Source of the DNA: Nocardioides cavernaquae | Lineage (GTDB): Bacteria; Actinomycetota; Actinomycetes; Propionibacteriales; Nocardioidaceae | Reading direction: 5' to 3' | DNA: 64,000 nt | NCBI RefSeq assembly: GCF_003600895.1 | Contig: NZ_QYRP01000002.1 | Location: 3,391,002 to 3,455,001 of the forward strand | Shown: in pieces, positions 26,858 to 36,345 of the stretch | Position numbering within the stretch: the first letter of the stretch is position 1 | How the letters are laid out: each line of letters starts with the position of its first letter | Program-made: the position numbers and the translations under genes | Notes under the pieces: generated by a model | Databases searched by the model: none | Told to the model about the DNA's origin: nothing | The model's input: only the letters and a program-made list of their open reading frames with translations

Positions 26858-28933
26858 TCATCGGCCGCCACCCACAGTGACTGTGGCCGACCCGCTGTTG
26901 TCCGCCGGGTCCATGTCCCAGGTCGGCGCCTGAGCCACGACGGTCGACGCCAGCGCGCCCTTGCTCGCGGTGACCGTCGTGCGGACGGTGACCGTGACTG
27001 TCGCACCTGGAGCCAGGCTGCCCAGGTTGCACTGCACGGTGGCCGGCGCACCTGCGGCGGAGCAGCTGCCCGCGGTGGTCGTGACGGACTGCAAAGTCAA
27101 TCCGCTGGGCAGTCCCTGCGAGAGCGTGACGGCTGCCGCCGTCTGGGGACCGGTGTTCGTCACCTGCGCGGTCCAGATGGCGACCGCGCCCTTCTTCGCC
27201 CGGTCCGGCGTGACGGTGAGCCCGGTCGCCAGGTCGGCCGCGGCGTCCACGGTGAACGAGCGGGACGCCGGCGTCCCGTCGACGAGGCCCTCGGTATTGA
27301 CCCCGCGGACTCGGAACTGATGGCTGGCGCCCGTCGTCAGCCCGGAGTACGTCGTCGGCGAGGTGCAGGCCTGCCAGGTTCCGGTATCGATCGAGCACTG
27401 GAACGACGCCGCCGCAGGGCTCGCGGTGAACCCGAAGGTGGCACTCGTGTCCCGCACCGTCCCGGTGGGCCCCGAGCCGATCGTGGTGTCGGGACCGTCG
27501 ACCGTGAATGACCGGAGGGCCGGGGTCGGGTCGGTGTTTCCTGCGGAGTCGCTGGCACGGACCCGCAGCAGGTGCGAGCCGGCGGTCAGATCGGTGTAGA
27601 TGACGCCGGGAGCACAGGCCTGCCAGGCCGTGGTCGAGTCCAGCGCGCACTCGAACGTCGCACCGGCCTCCGAGGCAGCGAACGAGAACGTGGCGGTCCG
27701 GGACCGGTGGACACCCGATGGACCCGCCGTGAACCAGGTGTCCGGGGGCGTCGTGTCCTCGGCCGGGGTGGCCCCTCGGAGCAGCACCAGGCCGTGGTTG
27801 TAGTCGGTGAGCATCAGGTCGGCCAGGCCGTCGTCCGAGACGTCGCCGATGGCGAGGCCCTTGGGGTCGTAGTGCGAGGCGTAGGGGATCTCGAACAGCG
27901 ACTCGCCATGAGGCAGCGTGCCGGGCACGGCCTGCGGGAACACCCCGATCCGGTTCCATCCGCCGTGCGCGACGACGATGTCGCCCCTGCCATCTCCGGT
28001 CACGTCGGCCACCTCGACCGATTCAGGGATGTCGTAGGAGTCCAGCCGCACGGCAGGTCCGAGCGTGCCGTCGGGCTGCTGGCTCCGGGTCACCAGCCAG
28101 GCGTTGGGCCGGTTCCCGCCGACGCTTGCGACGACGTCCTGGAGCCCGTCGCCGTCGATGTCACCGGTGGCCAGTCCGTTCACTCCGGTCCATGGCGCCA
28201 CGCCACCGGACGCATAGGTGACGGCGCCGGCGAAGCCGTGGTCGGGCAGCTGGGCCCACACCCGGATGCTGCCGGCACCCGCTCCGACAACGTCCGCCAG
28301 CCCGTCCCCGGTGACATCAGCAACCTCGACCTCGGTCTCGGGGCTCCCGGACAGCTGGGAACCGCGCGGGGACGGCATGAAGTCCCCCGCGATTGCCCAC
28401 CACACCTCGATGCCGTACCGGGTGTTGACCACCAGGTCCGGCAGACCGTCCTCAGTGACATCCACGGCCTCGGCGTGGCGCGCCTCCTCGACCGGCACGG
28501 TCCACGAGAAGGAGAGCCCCTCGGGGCCCTGCGCGAAGATCATGACGCCCTCGGTCGTCACGACGGCGGCGTCCAGATCGCCGTCGCCGTCCAGGTCGGC
28601 GACCTCGACCGCCATCGAGCTGCCGTAGGCAGCGCCGGTGGCGAGAACGGCCGGGGCGTCCAGGCCTCCCCCACCCTGCTGCGGGTAGACCAGAAGGTTG
28701 AAGTCGGTGGCTGGCGACGCGTCGTACCCGGTGGTGACCAGCAGGTCGGGCAACCCGTCGCCGGTGACATCGCCCGTAGCCACCCCTTCGGCCTGCGAGC
28801 CCGGATTGATCGCGACGTACGGGTGGAACGACGGCACGATGTCGCCGCTCGCCGTCGCGGCGGGGCCCACGAAGAGGGTTGCCCCACCAGTTACGGCGGC
28901 GATGACGGCCGAGAGGTACCTGGCTGAGCGCAT
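26858..28933 (-). CDS. Secreted FG-GAP/VCBS repeat protein with Ig-like repeats and a DUF11 domain
   Basis: The 691-aa protein has a signal peptide (residues about 1-29, ending near ATAS) and about six to seven FG-GAP/VCBS repeats (about 40-385) with DVTGDGLPDLLV-type and DLDGDGDLDAAV-type calcium-binding loops. Two near-identical Ig-like repeats (about 390-570) follow; each begins with Pro-Asp-Thr and ends in RSFTVD. A C-terminal DUF11 domain (about 575-690) contains QVTNTGPQTAAAVTLSQGLPSG. No sortase motif or membrane anchor is seen at the C-terminus, so it is probably released or held by cell-surface binding. Role unknown: adhesion or polysaccharide binding is the usual guess. It stands apart functionally from the housekeeping genes on both sides. 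Confidence 0.85.
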   Translation of the reverse strand: MRSARYLSAVIAAVTGGATLFVGPAATASGDIVPSFHPYVAINPGSQAEGVATGDVTGDGLPDLLVTTGYDASPATDFNLLVYPQQGGGGLDAPAVLATGAAYGSSMAVEVADLDGDGDLDAAVVTTEGVMIFAQGPEGLSFSWTVPVEEARHAEAVDVTEDGLPDLVVNTRYGIEVWWAIAGDFMPSPRGSQLSGSPETEVEVADVTGDGLADVVGAGAGSIRVWAQLPDHGFAGAVTYASGGVAPWTGVNGLATGDIDGDGLQDVVASVGGNRPNAWLVTRSQQPDGTLGPAVRLDSYDIPESVEVADVTGDGRGDIVVAHGGWNRIGVFPQAVPGTLPHGESLFEIPYASHYDPKGLAIGDVSDDGLADLMLTDYNHGLVLLRGATPAEDTTPPDTWFTAGPSGVHRSRTATFSFAASEAGATFECALDSTTAWQACAPGVIYTDLTAGSHLLRVRASDSAGNTDPTPALRSFTVDGPDTTIGSGPTGTVRDTSATFGFTASPAAASFQCSIDTGTWQACTSPTTYSGLTTGASHQFRVRGVNTEGLVDGTPASRSFTVDAAADLATGLTVTPDRAKKGAVAIWTAQVTNTGPQTAAAVTLSQGLPSGLTLQSVTTTAGSCSAAGAPATVQCNLGSLAPGATVTVTVRTTVTASKGALASTVVAQAPTWDMDPADNSGSATVTVGGGR

Positions 28934-29062
28934 GGCTCCCCCAACACGGATGCGTCCGGATGTGTCCTTCAGGAACGCTAGCGGTCCGCTGCCGGCCTCT
29001 GCGACCGCGCATCGGGTCGATCGACGCAGCCGTCCGGGGGGTTTTCGGATGGCCCGAACTGC

Positions 29063-29797
29063 TCAGTCGCGGCCCGGGGTCGCGGCAGCGTCAAGGCTGG
29101 CCTCGATGATCGTGTGGACGATCCGCTGGACCGCCTCGGGCGGCAACAGCGGCACCATCGGAGCGATCCGCTCGGCGATCTGCTGCTCGCGCTCGGGGTC
29201 TCGGCCGGCCGGACCACCGACCGGCTTGATCTCCTGCACCGCCGCCGTCAGGGCAGTGCGCCGCGCCAGCAGCGCCGCGAGCTCGTCGTCGACCTCGTCG
29301 ATCTGGGCCCGCAGGTAGGACAGCGGCTGCTCCCCCGCCCAGACCATGCGCAGGTCGGGTGCACCCTCGTCGTTGGCGCGGCCATCGGTCGACTCGAGCT
29401 CGAGCAGACCGTGCCGTGCGTAGAACGCCCGCGCGGGCACGTTGCTGGAGAAGACCCACAGGCCGAAGCCATCGGGGCGAAGCGCCTTCGCGAGGTCGAG
29501 GAGCGACGAGCCGACGCCGGAGCGCTGAGCCTCGGGCACGACGTACAGGTCGTCGAGCCAGGTGCCCGTCAGCCGGGCGAAGCCGACCGGGCCGTCACCG
29601 TCGTCGGCGACCCAGGTCTCGTCCATGCTCAGGCGAGCCGCGAGGTGCGCGCCCACCTCACGGTCGGCGTACGGGAGATCAGGCATCGGCGCGGCCTCGC
29701 GGGCAGCGCGCATCACCTGGACCAGCAGTGGCACGTCGTCAGCCACGGCGGGGCGCAGCATCAGGTCCGGATCGGCCGACATCGGATCAGTGGGCAT
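29063..29797 (-). CDS. GNAT acetyltransferase fused to AroQ-type chorismate mutase
   Basis: The 244-aa protein has two domains. Residues about 12-155 form a GNAT N-acetyltransferase with the acetyl-CoA loop [10 protein letters not shown] (about 91-100), [11 protein letters not shown] before it and the [11 protein letters not shown] motif after it. Residues about 159-236 form an all-helical AroQ chorismate mutase domain starting [19 protein letters not shown]. Residues matching the E. coli active site appear present: Arg163, Arg180, Lys191, Arg203 and Glu204. The gene overlaps the RluD-like gene by 11 bp if the first ATG is used; ATG at 29782 is an alternative. Chorismate mutase makes prephenate for Phe/Tyr; the acetyl acceptor is unknown. 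Confidence 0.85.
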   Translation of the reverse strand: MPTDPMSADPDLMLRPAVADDVPLLVQVMRAAREAAPMPDLPYADREVGAHLAARLSMDETWVADDGDGPVGFARLTGTWLDDLYVVPEAQRSGVGSSLLDLAKALRPDGFGLWVFSSNVPARAFYARHGLLELESTDGRANDEGAPDLRMVWAGEQPLSYLRAQIDEVDDELAALLARRTALTAAVQEIKPVGGPAGRDPEREQQIAERIAPMVPLLPPEAVQRIVHTIIEASLDAAATPGRD

Positions 29798-30716
29798 CGC
29801 GGATGAGGTCGAGGGCCTTCTGGAGGTCGTCCGAGTAGGGCGACTCGAAGGTGACGTACTCCCCGGAGTCGGGGTGGACGAAGCCCAGCTTCACCGCGTG
29901 CAGCCACTGGCGCTCGAGCTTGACCCGCTTGGCGAGGGTCGGGTCCGCGCCGTAGGTCAGGTCACCGACACAGGGGTGCTTCATCGCGCTCATGTGCACC
30001 CGGATCTGGTGCGTCCGGCCGGTCTCGAGGTGGACCTCCAGCAGGCTGGCGAACCGGTGCGCCTCGAGGGTCTCGTAGTGCGTGATGCTGTGGCGCCCGT
30101 CGGCCATGACCGCGAACTTCCAGTCCGCCGAGGGATGGCGGCCGATGGGTGCGTCGATCGTGCCCTCGTGCGGATCCGGGTGCCCCTGGACCAGCGCGTT
30201 GTAGGTCTTGTCGACGGTCCTGTGGCGGAAGGCGTTCTTGAGCACGGAGTAGGCGTGCTCGGACTTCGCGATGACCATGACGCCCGAGGTGCCGACGTCG
30301 AGGCGCTGGACGATGCCCTCGCGCTCCTTGGCGCCGCTGGTGGAGATCCGGAAGCCGGCAGCAGCCAGGTGGCCGACGACGGTCGGACCGGTCCAGCCGG
30401 GGCTCGGGTGCACGGCAACGCCGACGGGCTTGTCGATGACCACGATGGAGTCGTCGTCGTGGATGATGCCGATGCCCTCGACGATCTCGGGCACGACCTC
30501 GAGCGGGTCGACCATCTTGGGGATGGTCACGTCGAGCATGGCGCCCTCGTGGACCCGCTCGGACTTGCCGACCGAGACGCCGTCGAGCTGCACGTGGCCG
30601 GCTGCCGCGAGGTCTGCCGCCTTGGTGCGCGAGAGGCCGAACATGCGGGCGATCGCGGCGTCGACGCGCTCACCGGCAAGGCCCTCGGGGATCAGGACGG
30701 TGCGCTGGTCAGTCAC
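29787..30716 (-). CDS. RluA/RluD family 23S rRNA pseudouridine synthase
   Basis: The 309-aa protein has an N-terminal S4 RNA-binding domain (about residues 10-75) and a catalytic domain with the diagnostic [17 protein letters not shown] motif (catalytic Asp), [18 protein letters not shown] sequence before it and [10 protein letters not shown] after it. The layout matches RluD-type enzymes that modify helix 69 of 23S rRNA, but substrate cannot be fixed by sequence. It overlaps lspA by 4 bp, the common actinobacterial lspA-rluD pair. Confidence 0.94.
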   Translation of the reverse strand: MTDQRTVLIPEGLAGERVDAAIARMFGLSRTKAADLAAAGHVQLDGVSVGKSERVHEGAMLDVTIPKMVDPLEVVPEIVEGIGIIHDDDSIVVIDKPVGVAVHPSPGWTGPTVVGHLAAAGFRISTSGAKEREGIVQRLDVGTSGVMVIAKSEHAYSVLKNAFRHRTVDKTYNALVQGHPDPHEGTIDAPIGRHPSADWKFAVMADGRHSITHYETLEAHRFASLLEVHLETGRTHQIRVHMSAMKHPCVGDLTYGADPTLAKRVKLERQWLHAVKLGFVHPDSGEYVTFESPYSDDLQKALDLIRDAH

Positions 30717-31306
30717 TGCTGGCCTTCTTCATCGGGGCGCTGCTGGGAAGGGGTGTCGCGCGAACCGTCGACGCGCACGCCTCGGAAGGACTGGATCACG
30801 ATCAGCACGGCCGCGACATTGATGCAGATGTCCGCGATGTTGAAGATCGGCCAGCTGGGCAGCTCGAGGAAGTCCACCACGTGGCCGCGGAACGGCCCGG
30901 GAGCACGCAGGATGCGGTCGGTCAGGTTGCCGGCGACACCGGCGAGCAGCGCACCGAGGGCAACTGCCCACGTCCGGCTTCCCACGCGGCGGCTGACCCG
31001 CAGCACGATGACCGCAGCGACTGCCGCGATCAGGGTGAACACGATCGTGAAGGACGTGCCCGTGCCGAACGCGGCGCCAGGGTTGCGGGTCAGGTGCAGG
31101 CCGAGCAGGTCACCCAGCAACGGGACCCGCCCACGCCCGGGAAGCTCGGCGACCGCAATCACCTTGGTGACGACGTCGAGCAGGTAGAGACCAGCGGCAA
31201 CCGCCACGAAGACACGCAGCGCCGCGCGCCGCGGTGCGGGGTCGGTCTGGTGCCCGGACTGATCCTGGCCGCTGGAGTTCAGCGACGCTCCTCGCGCTGC
31301 TTGCAT
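30713..31306 (-). CDS. lspA: Lipoprotein signal peptidase LspA
   Basis: LspA cleaves prolipoprotein signal peptides in the membrane. The product (197 aa from ATG at 31306) has four membrane helices, the NPGAAFG motif, GNLTDRI with one catalytic Asp, and [21 protein letters not shown] with the second Asp. The start is uncertain: ATG at 31306 overlaps the upstream DksA-type gene by 28 bp, and an earlier in-frame ATG exists at 31369. The C-terminus is a polar tail, as in other actinobacteria. Confidence 0.94.
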   Translation of the reverse strand: MQAARGASLNSSGQDQSGHQTDPAPRRAALRVFVAVAAGLYLLDVVTKVIAVAELPGRGRVPLLGDLLGLHLTRNPGAAFGTGTSFTIVFTLIAAVAAVIVLRVSRRVGSRTWAVALGALLAGVAGNLTDRILRAPGPFRGHVVDFLELPSWPIFNIADICINVAAVLIVIQSFRGVRVDGSRDTPSQQRPDEEGQQ

Positions 31307-32061
31307 GACATGCACAGTGTGGCACGCGGGAAGGCCATCACCCGCATCTTCCCGATGGGGTTGCCGCACGACTCACACACGCCGTAGCTGCCGTCCGCGA
31401 TGCGCGACAGGGCACGCTCGGTCTGCGCCAGCATCTCGCGTGCGTTGGCGACCACGCTGAGCTCCTGGTCGCGCTCGAAGCTCGTCGCGCCCATGTCTGC
31501 CTGGTCGTGCCCGGCGCCGTCGCCGGCGTCCCGGAGCAGCCCGGCGAGCTCCTCCTCCTGCTCCTGCAGCTCACGGCGCAGTCGTGCTGCGTGCTCGTTG
31601 AGCTCGGCCAGCACCTCGTCGAGCTCGGCCTTGGTCCAGGCGTCCTCACCCTCGAGTACGGCGAGGCCCGCGGCGCCGCGCGCACGCGTGGCCGGCTTCC
31701 GGGCGGGCGTGGCCCGCTTGACCGCTGACGTGGCCGCCTTCTTCGCGGCGGAGGCCGCTGCCTTCTTCGCCACGGGAGCAGCCTTCTTCGCCGCATCCGA
31801 TGCGGCCTTCTTGGCCACGGGAGCTGCCTTCTTGGCAGCCGACGTTGCGGCCTTCTTGGCGGTCGGGGCGGCCTTCTTCGCAGCGCTGGAGGCAGCCTTC
31901 TTGGCCGTGGGTGCGGCCTTCTTCGCAGCGCTGGACGCCGCCTTCTTGGCGGCACCGGTCGCGGCCTCGACGACGTCTTCGGAGCGCGGACGACGCCCGA
32001 TCACCTTCTTGGCGGCGGTGACCGCTGAGCCCGTGAGCGTCTTCCTGCTGCTGCGTGCCAT
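31279..32061 (-). CDS. TraR/DksA zinc-finger protein with Lys/Ala-rich histone H1-like region
   Basis: The 260-aa protein joins two parts. Residues about 30-125 are a low-complexity basic tract made of repeated AAKKAAP and TAKKAAS units. Residues about 140-260 are a DksA/TraR-type domain: a helical hairpin (WTKAELDEVLAELNEHAARLRREL) and a C-terminal four-Cys zinc finger (CESCG and CMSCK). DksA proteins bind RNA polymerase through its secondary channel. The basic tract resembles the DNA-binding tail of actinobacterial HupB and eukaryotic H1. Start ATG at 32061 has a strong AGGAGG site. The combined architecture suggests a nucleic-acid-tethered polymerase regulator, which is inference. Confidence 0.9.
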   Translation of the reverse strand: MARSSRKTLTGSAVTAAKKVIGRRPRSEDVVEAATGAAKKAASSAAKKAAPTAKKAASSAAKKAAPTAKKAATSAAKKAAPVAKKAASDAAKKAAPVAKKAAASAAKKAATSAVKRATPARKPATRARGAAGLAVLEGEDAWTKAELDEVLAELNEHAARLRRELQEQEEELAGLLRDAGDGAGHDQADMGATSFERDQELSVVANAREMLAQTERALSRIADGSYGVCESCGNPIGKMRVMAFPRATLCMSCKQREERR

Positions 32062-32194
32062 GGACCGTTGCCTCCTGCGCCGGGCATTGGAAACGGGTGA
32101 CGTGCGCCACCCGGGTGCCGGAAGGCTAGTCCCCCTCTGGTCACGACTCAAACCGCCACTCGGGTAAATGAACCGGGACTCGCGAAATAGAAGG

Positions 32195-32222
32195 CGGCCG
32201 GACCCCTGAAGGGATCCGGCCG
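32195..32222 (-). terminator. Hairpin terminator after wag31
   Basis: An 8-bp perfect outer stem (CGGCCGGA with TCCGGCCG) continues into an inner CCC/GGG pairing, around a short loop. It lies 34 bp after the wag31 stop on the minus strand and probably ends the dcw cluster transcript. Confidence 0.65.
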
Positions 32223-32255
32223 ACGCTTCGTCGTGGCTGTCTTGCGAGGCTGAAC

Positions 32256-32996
32256 TCAGCCCTCGTCCTCGCCGAGAATCGAGCGGAGGCGCTTGGGCGC
32301 CTGCGCCGACGACTCGGCCGGAGCGCCCTCAGGGGCGTTCTCGAGGGACTCGAGCTGCTGGGTGAAGTAGCTCTTCAGGCGCGAGCGGTACTCACGCTCG
32401 AAGGAGCGCAGGTTCTCCACCTCGGTGGTGAGCTTGGCCTGCTCCTTCTCCAGGTCACCGAAGAGCTGCGTGCGCTTCTCGGCGGTCTCGGAGTCGAGCA
32501 TCTGGGCGCGCGTGCGGGCGTCGGACTCCATGCGGTCAGCCTTGACCTTGGACTCGGACTCGAGACGCTCGGCCTTGGTGCGGGCCTCGCCGACGATCTT
32601 GTCGGCTTCGTTCTTCGACTCCTCGACGAGCTCGTCCGCGTTGCGGGTCGCGATCTCCAGGAGACGTGCGGCAGCGTTGGAGGCATCGGCGACGGTGACG
32701 ACCTTGATGGTCTCCACCGGAGCGGCGGGAGCCTCCACCTTCGCGGGCTCGGGCGCCTTGACGGGCTCCGGAGCCTTGACCGGCTCGGCAACCTTCGCCG
32801 GGGCAGGAACCTCGACCGGGGCGCCGCCCTGAGCCGCGCTCAGCTTCGAGCGCAGGTCTTCGTTCTCCTTGGTGAGGCGCGCGAGCTCAGCCTCGACCTC
32901 ATCGAGGAACTGGTCGACCTCGCCCATGTCGTAACCCTCACGGAGTCGGACAGGAGTAAATCGCTTGTTACTCACGTCCTCCGGCGTCAACGGCAT
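32256..32996 (-). CDS. wag31: DivIVA-family polar growth protein Wag31
   Basis: Wag31/DivIVA is a coiled-coil scaffold that marks poles and septa and organises cell-wall synthesis. The 246-aa product starts with the conserved lipid-binding segment MPLTPEDVSNKRFTPVRL, followed by GYDMGEVDQFLDEVEAEL (first coiled coil). A Pro/Ala/Val/Lys-rich linker follows (about 60-95), then a long second coiled coil (about 100-225). ATG at 32996 was preferred to ATG at 33008 because it gives the conserved N-terminus and has a GAGG site just upstream. It lies after sepF, without the usual yggT between. Confidence 0.93.
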   Translation of the reverse strand: MPLTPEDVSNKRFTPVRLREGYDMGEVDQFLDEVEAELARLTKENEDLRSKLSAAQGGAPVEVPAPAKVAEPVKAPEPVKAPEPAKVEAPAAPVETIKVVTVADASNAAARLLEIATRNADELVEESKNEADKIVGEARTKAERLESESKVKADRMESDARTRAQMLDSETAEKRTQLFGDLEKEQAKLTTEVENLRSFEREYRSRLKSYFTQQLESLENAPEGAPAESSAQAPKRLRSILGEDEG

Positions 32997-33113
32997 GACC
33001 TCACCCATTCGTATCTCGTAGCGATCGGAACTTCTGCGTGAACAATAGCGTCTGTATCGAGCCGCGCAGCATCGCGTCTAGGGACATCCCCCGGGGGCCC
33101 GAGAAAGGCCAGC

Positions 33114-33141
33114 GCCGATCCGGAGGACATTCCGGACCGGC
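33114..33141 (-). terminator. Hairpin between sepF and wag31
   Basis: A 10-bp stem with one mismatch (GCCGATCCGG at 33114-33123 with CCGGACCGGC at 33132-33141) and an 8-nt loop lies 18 bp downstream of the sepF stop. It could terminate or attenuate transcription before wag31, which then needs its own promoter in 33000-33113. A C5G5 palindrome lies within the same gap. Confidence 0.45.
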
Positions 33142-33158
33142 GACTGAGCGATGAGCAA

Positions 33159-33644
33159 TCAGCTCTGGTTGAAGAAGCCACCCTCGGCGATGCGTGCCTT
33201 GTCCTCGGCAGCGATCGTCACGTTGGGCGGGGAGAGCAGGAAGACCTTGTTGGTCACGCGCTCGATGGAGCCGCGCGTCGCGAAGACCAGACCCGCCGCG
33301 AAGTCGACCAGGCGCTTGGCGTCCTGGTCACCCATCTCGGAGAGGTTCATGATCACCGGAACGCCGTCGCGGAAGTTCTCACCGATGGTGCGCGCCTCGT
33401 TGTAGGTGCGCGGGTGCAGCGTCGTGATCCGGGACAGCTCTGTGATCGTCGGGCCCGCGGCAGGCGCAGGGCGACGACGCTCGCTGATGTCGGCCACCGG
33501 CGCGGGTCGCGGGGCAGCAGCCTGGCGGCTCGGCGCAGCGGCACGGGGCTCGGCAGGGTGACCGTCGTGCTCGTCGTAGTCATCGGCATACCGGCCGTCT
33601 TCGACCAGACCGAGATACTCACCGATCTTGCGCATGGTGCTCAT
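33159..33644 (-). CDS. sepF: Cell division protein SepF
   Basis: SepF anchors FtsZ to the membrane and is essential for this role in actinobacteria, which lack FtsA. The 161-aa protein has an N-terminal amphipathic segment ([13 protein letters not shown]), a disordered Pro/Ala/Arg linker (about 20-70) and the C-terminal SepF core with [23 protein letters not shown] and [19 protein letters not shown] at 33644 has a GGAGG site with good spacing; another ATG lies three codons in. Confidence 0.95.
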   Translation of the reverse strand: MSTMRKIGEYLGLVEDGRYADDYDEHDGHPAEPRAAAPSRQAAAPRPAPVADISERRRPAPAAGPTITELSRITTLHPRTYNEARTIGENFRDGVPVIMNLSEMGDQDAKRLVDFAAGLVFATRGSIERVTNKVFLLSPPNVTIAAEDKARIAEGGFFNQS

Positions 33645-33699
33645 GCGTCTGTCCTCCGATACTCGTCCGCCGCCTCGTGGTGGCGCCTTGCGTGTGACA

Positions 33700-34410
33700 C
33701 TACTTGACTCCCGCGCGCGATCCGAGCACCGCGCTCCCAACGCGCACGTGTGTCGCGCCATAGGAAATCGCCTGCTCGAGGTCCCCACTCATCCCCGCGG
33801 ACAGAACCGTCGCCGCGGGGTGCTCGTCGAGGAACCGACCGCGGATCGCAGCCAGCCGCTCGAAGGCAGCTGACGGGTCCTCCCCCAGCGGCGCAACAGC
33901 CATCAGGCCGCGCAGCGAGAGGTGGTCGGCATGCGCCACGGCCGCGGCGAGCGGGGCCAGGTCGACCGGGTCGGCACCGGCCCTGCCCCCGGCGCCGAGG
34001 GGATCGAGACTCACCTGCAGGAGCACGTCGACGAGCCGGCCTCGCGTGCCCGCACCGCGATCGAGCGGGCCGACCAGCTTGAGCCGGTCCACCGACTCGA
34101 CCACGTCGGAGTACGCCGCGACGGCAGCCGCCTTGTTGGACTGCAACCCGCCAATGTAGTGCCACCTCAGCGGGAGATCGCCGCACTCTGCAGCCTTCGC
34201 CTCGGCCTCCTGGTGACGGTTCTCGCCCACGTCGGTGACCCCGAGATGGGCCAGGAGCCGCACGTCGGAGGCGGGGAAGAACTTCGTGACCACGACGAGC
34301 GACACGTCACCGTGAGGGCGCCCCGCAGCCGACTCCGCGGCGGCGATCCGCGCACGAGTGGCAGCCAGGTTGGCGGCGAGCTCGTCGCGACGCAGGACCT
34401 GGCCGGTCAT
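33700..34410 (-). CDS. YggS family pyridoxal phosphate homeostasis protein
   Basis: This 236-aa PLP-binding protein of the alanine-racemase-like barrel fold controls free PLP and amino-acid balance rather than acting as an enzyme. Visible features are [16 protein letters not shown] (PLP Lys in VTKF), [25 protein letters not shown] and the C-terminal [28 protein letters not shown]. It is normally found beside sepF and pgeF, as here. ATG at 34410 overlaps the pgeF stop by 4 bp. Confidence 0.93.
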   Translation of the reverse strand: MTGQVLRRDELAANLAATRARIAAAESAAGRPHGDVSLVVVTKFFPASDVRLLAHLGVTDVGENRHQEAEAKAAECGDLPLRWHYIGGLQSNKAAAVAAYSDVVESVDRLKLVGPLDRGAGTRGRLVDVLLQVSLDPLGAGGRAGADPVDLAPLAAAVAHADHLSLRGLMAVAPLGEDPSAAFERLAAIRGRFLDEHPAATVLSAGMSGDLEQAISYGATHVRVGSAVLGSRAGVK

Positions 34411-35144
34411 CCACGGATCCTGATCAGGCCCGCCAGTCGCCCGGCCCGCGCTCCGTCGCGGCGGTGGGAGTAGAGCGCCTCGGTCTCGAGGGTGCACGGC
34501 GCGACCTCGATCACGGTGACGCCGTCCCGTTGGAGCTGCGCATGCACTCCGGCTCCGAGCGCCAGCGACGGAGTGCCCCAGGTGGTCGTCGCGCGGGTCG
34601 CGGGCTCGATGGCCGCGACCTCCTCCTGCATGGCGGGCGGCACCTCGTAGCAGCCGCCGCAGATGTGCGGGCCGATCCAGGCCGTGATGTCGGTGGCGCC
34701 GAGATCGCGCATGCGGGCAACCGTCGCCGGGACGACGCCCTTCTCCACGCCGAGTCGACCTGCGTGGGCGGCGCCGATCACCCCGGCAGCGGCGTCGGCC
34801 AGCAACACGGGCACGCAGTCTGCGACCCGGACCGCGAGCACGACGCCCCGGCGGTCGGTCACGATGCCATCGCAGACCGGTGACCGGCCGCCGACGCCAT
34901 CGGTGAGCGCGACATCGTTGCCGTGCACCTGCTCCATGTCTGCCAGCACGGCCTCACCCGGAGCGAAGTCCGCCAGGACACGACGCCAGTTCTCCGCGAT
35001 CGCGGCGGGGTCATCCCCCTGCGGGACCCGGGCGAGGTTCAGCTCGTCATAGGGGGACGCACTGACCCCGCCGTACCGGTCCGTGAAGGCAATCTCCACG
35101 GAACCCGGGCCGACGGGGCCGTGGGTCGATCTGTGTGCGTGCAC
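34407..35144 (-). CDS. pgeF: Peptidoglycan editing factor PgeF (laccase-domain protein)
   Basis: PgeF (YfiH/DUF152) removes L-Ser misincorporated into the peptidoglycan stem in place of L-Ala. The 245-aa protein shows the zinc-site motifs: MEQVHGNDVA (His), VRVADCVPVLL (Cys) and IGAAHAGRLGVEKGV (His), plus IGPHICGGCYEV. GTG at 35144 is 19 bp downstream of the ftsZ stop. Its position between ftsZ and yggS is the normal actinobacterial arrangement and fits a role in septal wall quality control. Confidence 0.92.
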   Translation of the reverse strand: MHAHRSTHGPVGPGSVEIAFTDRYGGVSASPYDELNLARVPQGDDPAAIAENWRRVLADFAPGEAVLADMEQVHGNDVALTDGVGGRSPVCDGIVTDRRGVVLAVRVADCVPVLLADAAAGVIGAAHAGRLGVEKGVVPATVARMRDLGATDITAWIGPHICGGCYEVPPAMQEEVAAIEPATRATTTWGTPSLALGAGVHAQLQRDGVTVIEVAPCTLETEALYSHRRDGARAGRLAGLIRIRG

Positions 35145-35163
35145 TCCGGTTACTTGAGCCGGG

Positions 35164-36345
35164 TCACTTCAGGAAGTCCGGCACGTCCAGCTCGTCGTCG
35201 TCGAACTGGACCGGACGAGCGGGCCGGGTCGGCTGCGCAGGCTGGGCCTGGGGGGCAGGCTGCGACACGGGCGCGGCGGGGGCAGCCGGGCGGGACGGCG
35301 CCTGGTTGTTGATCTGCGTGGCAGCGGCGCGGACCTCGGCCTGCGTGGCCTGCGGCTTCTCGCGACGAAGGACGGTGCCCTCGTCGCGACGCTTCGGGAC
35401 ACCACCGTCGAAGCCGGCGGCAATGACGGTCACGCGGACCTCGTCACCGAGCGCGTCGTCGATGGTCGCACCGAAGATGATGTTGGCGTCGGGGTGCACG
35501 GCCTGGGCGACGAGCGCCGCAGCCTCGTTGATCTCGAAGAGGCCGAGGTCGGAGCCACCGGCGATCGAGAGCAGCACGCCGTGGGCGCCGTCGATGCTCG
35601 CCTCGAGCAGCGGGGAGGACACAGCCATCTCCGCGGCCTGGACCGAGCGGTCGTCGCCGCGGGCCGAGCCGATGCCCATGAGGGCCGAGCCCGCGTTGGA
35701 CATGACCGACTTGACGTCAGCGAAGTCGAGGTTGATCAGACCGGGGGTCGTGATCAGGTCGGTGATGCCGGAGACACCCTGCAGCAGCACCTGGTCGGCC
35801 TGCTTGAACGCGTCGAGCATCGACACGCTGCGGTCGCTGATCGAGAGCAGCCGGTCGTTGGGGATGACGATGAGGGTGTCGACCTCTTCGCGCAGGCGGC
35901 TGATGCCGTCCTCCGCGGAGTTGGCGCGACGGCGACCCTCGAACGCGAAGGGGCGCGTCACGACACCGATGGTCAGCGCGCCGAGCGAGCGGGCGATGCG
36001 GGCCACGACCGGCGCACCGCCGGTGCCCGTGCCGCCACCTTCACCCGCGGTGACGAAGACCATGTCGGCGCCCTTGAGCACCTCTTCGATCTCGTCCGCG
36101 TGGTCCTCGGCGGCCTTCTCGCCCACGTCGGGGTTGGCGCCGGCACCGAGACCGCGAGTGAGCTCGCGGCCGATGTCGAGCTTGACGTCGGCGTCACTCA
36201 TGAGGAGCGCCTGTGCATCGGTGTTGATGGCGATGAACTCGACGCCCTTGAGGCCGACGTCGATCATCCGGTTGACGGCGTTGACGCCACCTCCACCAAT
36301 ACCTACGACCTTGATGATGGCCAGGTAGTTCTGTGCTGCTGCCAT
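35164..36345 (-). CDS. ftsZ: Cell division GTPase FtsZ
   Basis: FtsZ polymerises into the division ring. The 393-aa protein has the GTP-binding [14 protein letters not shown], the tubulin signature [13 protein letters not shown], the T7 catalytic loop [15 protein letters not shown] and a Pro/Ala/Gln-rich disordered tail (about 320-380). The tail ends in the conserved peptide [10 protein letters not shown], which binds SepF and other partners. ATG at 36345 has a GGGAGAGG site. The 196-bp gap to ftsQ probably holds its own promoter. Confidence 0.98.
   Translation of the reverse strand: MAAAQNYLAIIKVVGIGGGGVNAVNRMIDVGLKGVEFIAINTDAQALLMSDADVKLDIGRELTRGLGAGANPDVGEKAAEDHADEIEEVLKGADMVFVTAGEGGGTGTGGAPVVARIARSLGALTIGVVTRPFAFEGRRRANSAEDGISRLREEVDTLIVIPNDRLLSISDRSVSMLDAFKQADQVLLQGVSGITDLITTPGLINLDFADVKSVMSNAGSALMGIGSARGDDRSVQAAEMAVSSPLLEASIDGAHGVLLSIAGGSDLGLFEINEAAALVAQAVHPDANIIFGATIDDALGDEVRVTVIAAGFDGGVPKRRDEGTVLRREKPQATQAEVRAAATQINNQAPSRPAAPAAPVSQPAPQAQPAQPTRPARPVQFDDDELDVPDFLK

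Noticed and set aside
22846..26880. A 1344-codon open frame on the plus strand opposite dnaE
   Set aside because: It is antisense to an unmistakable dnaE. Long antisense frames are expected in high-GC DNA and the product shows no family features.
31690..31970. Repetitive block resembling a CRISPR or satellite array
   Set aside because: It is the coding sequence of the Lys/Ala-rich tract of the DksA-type protein; units vary by codon use and there are no unique spacers.
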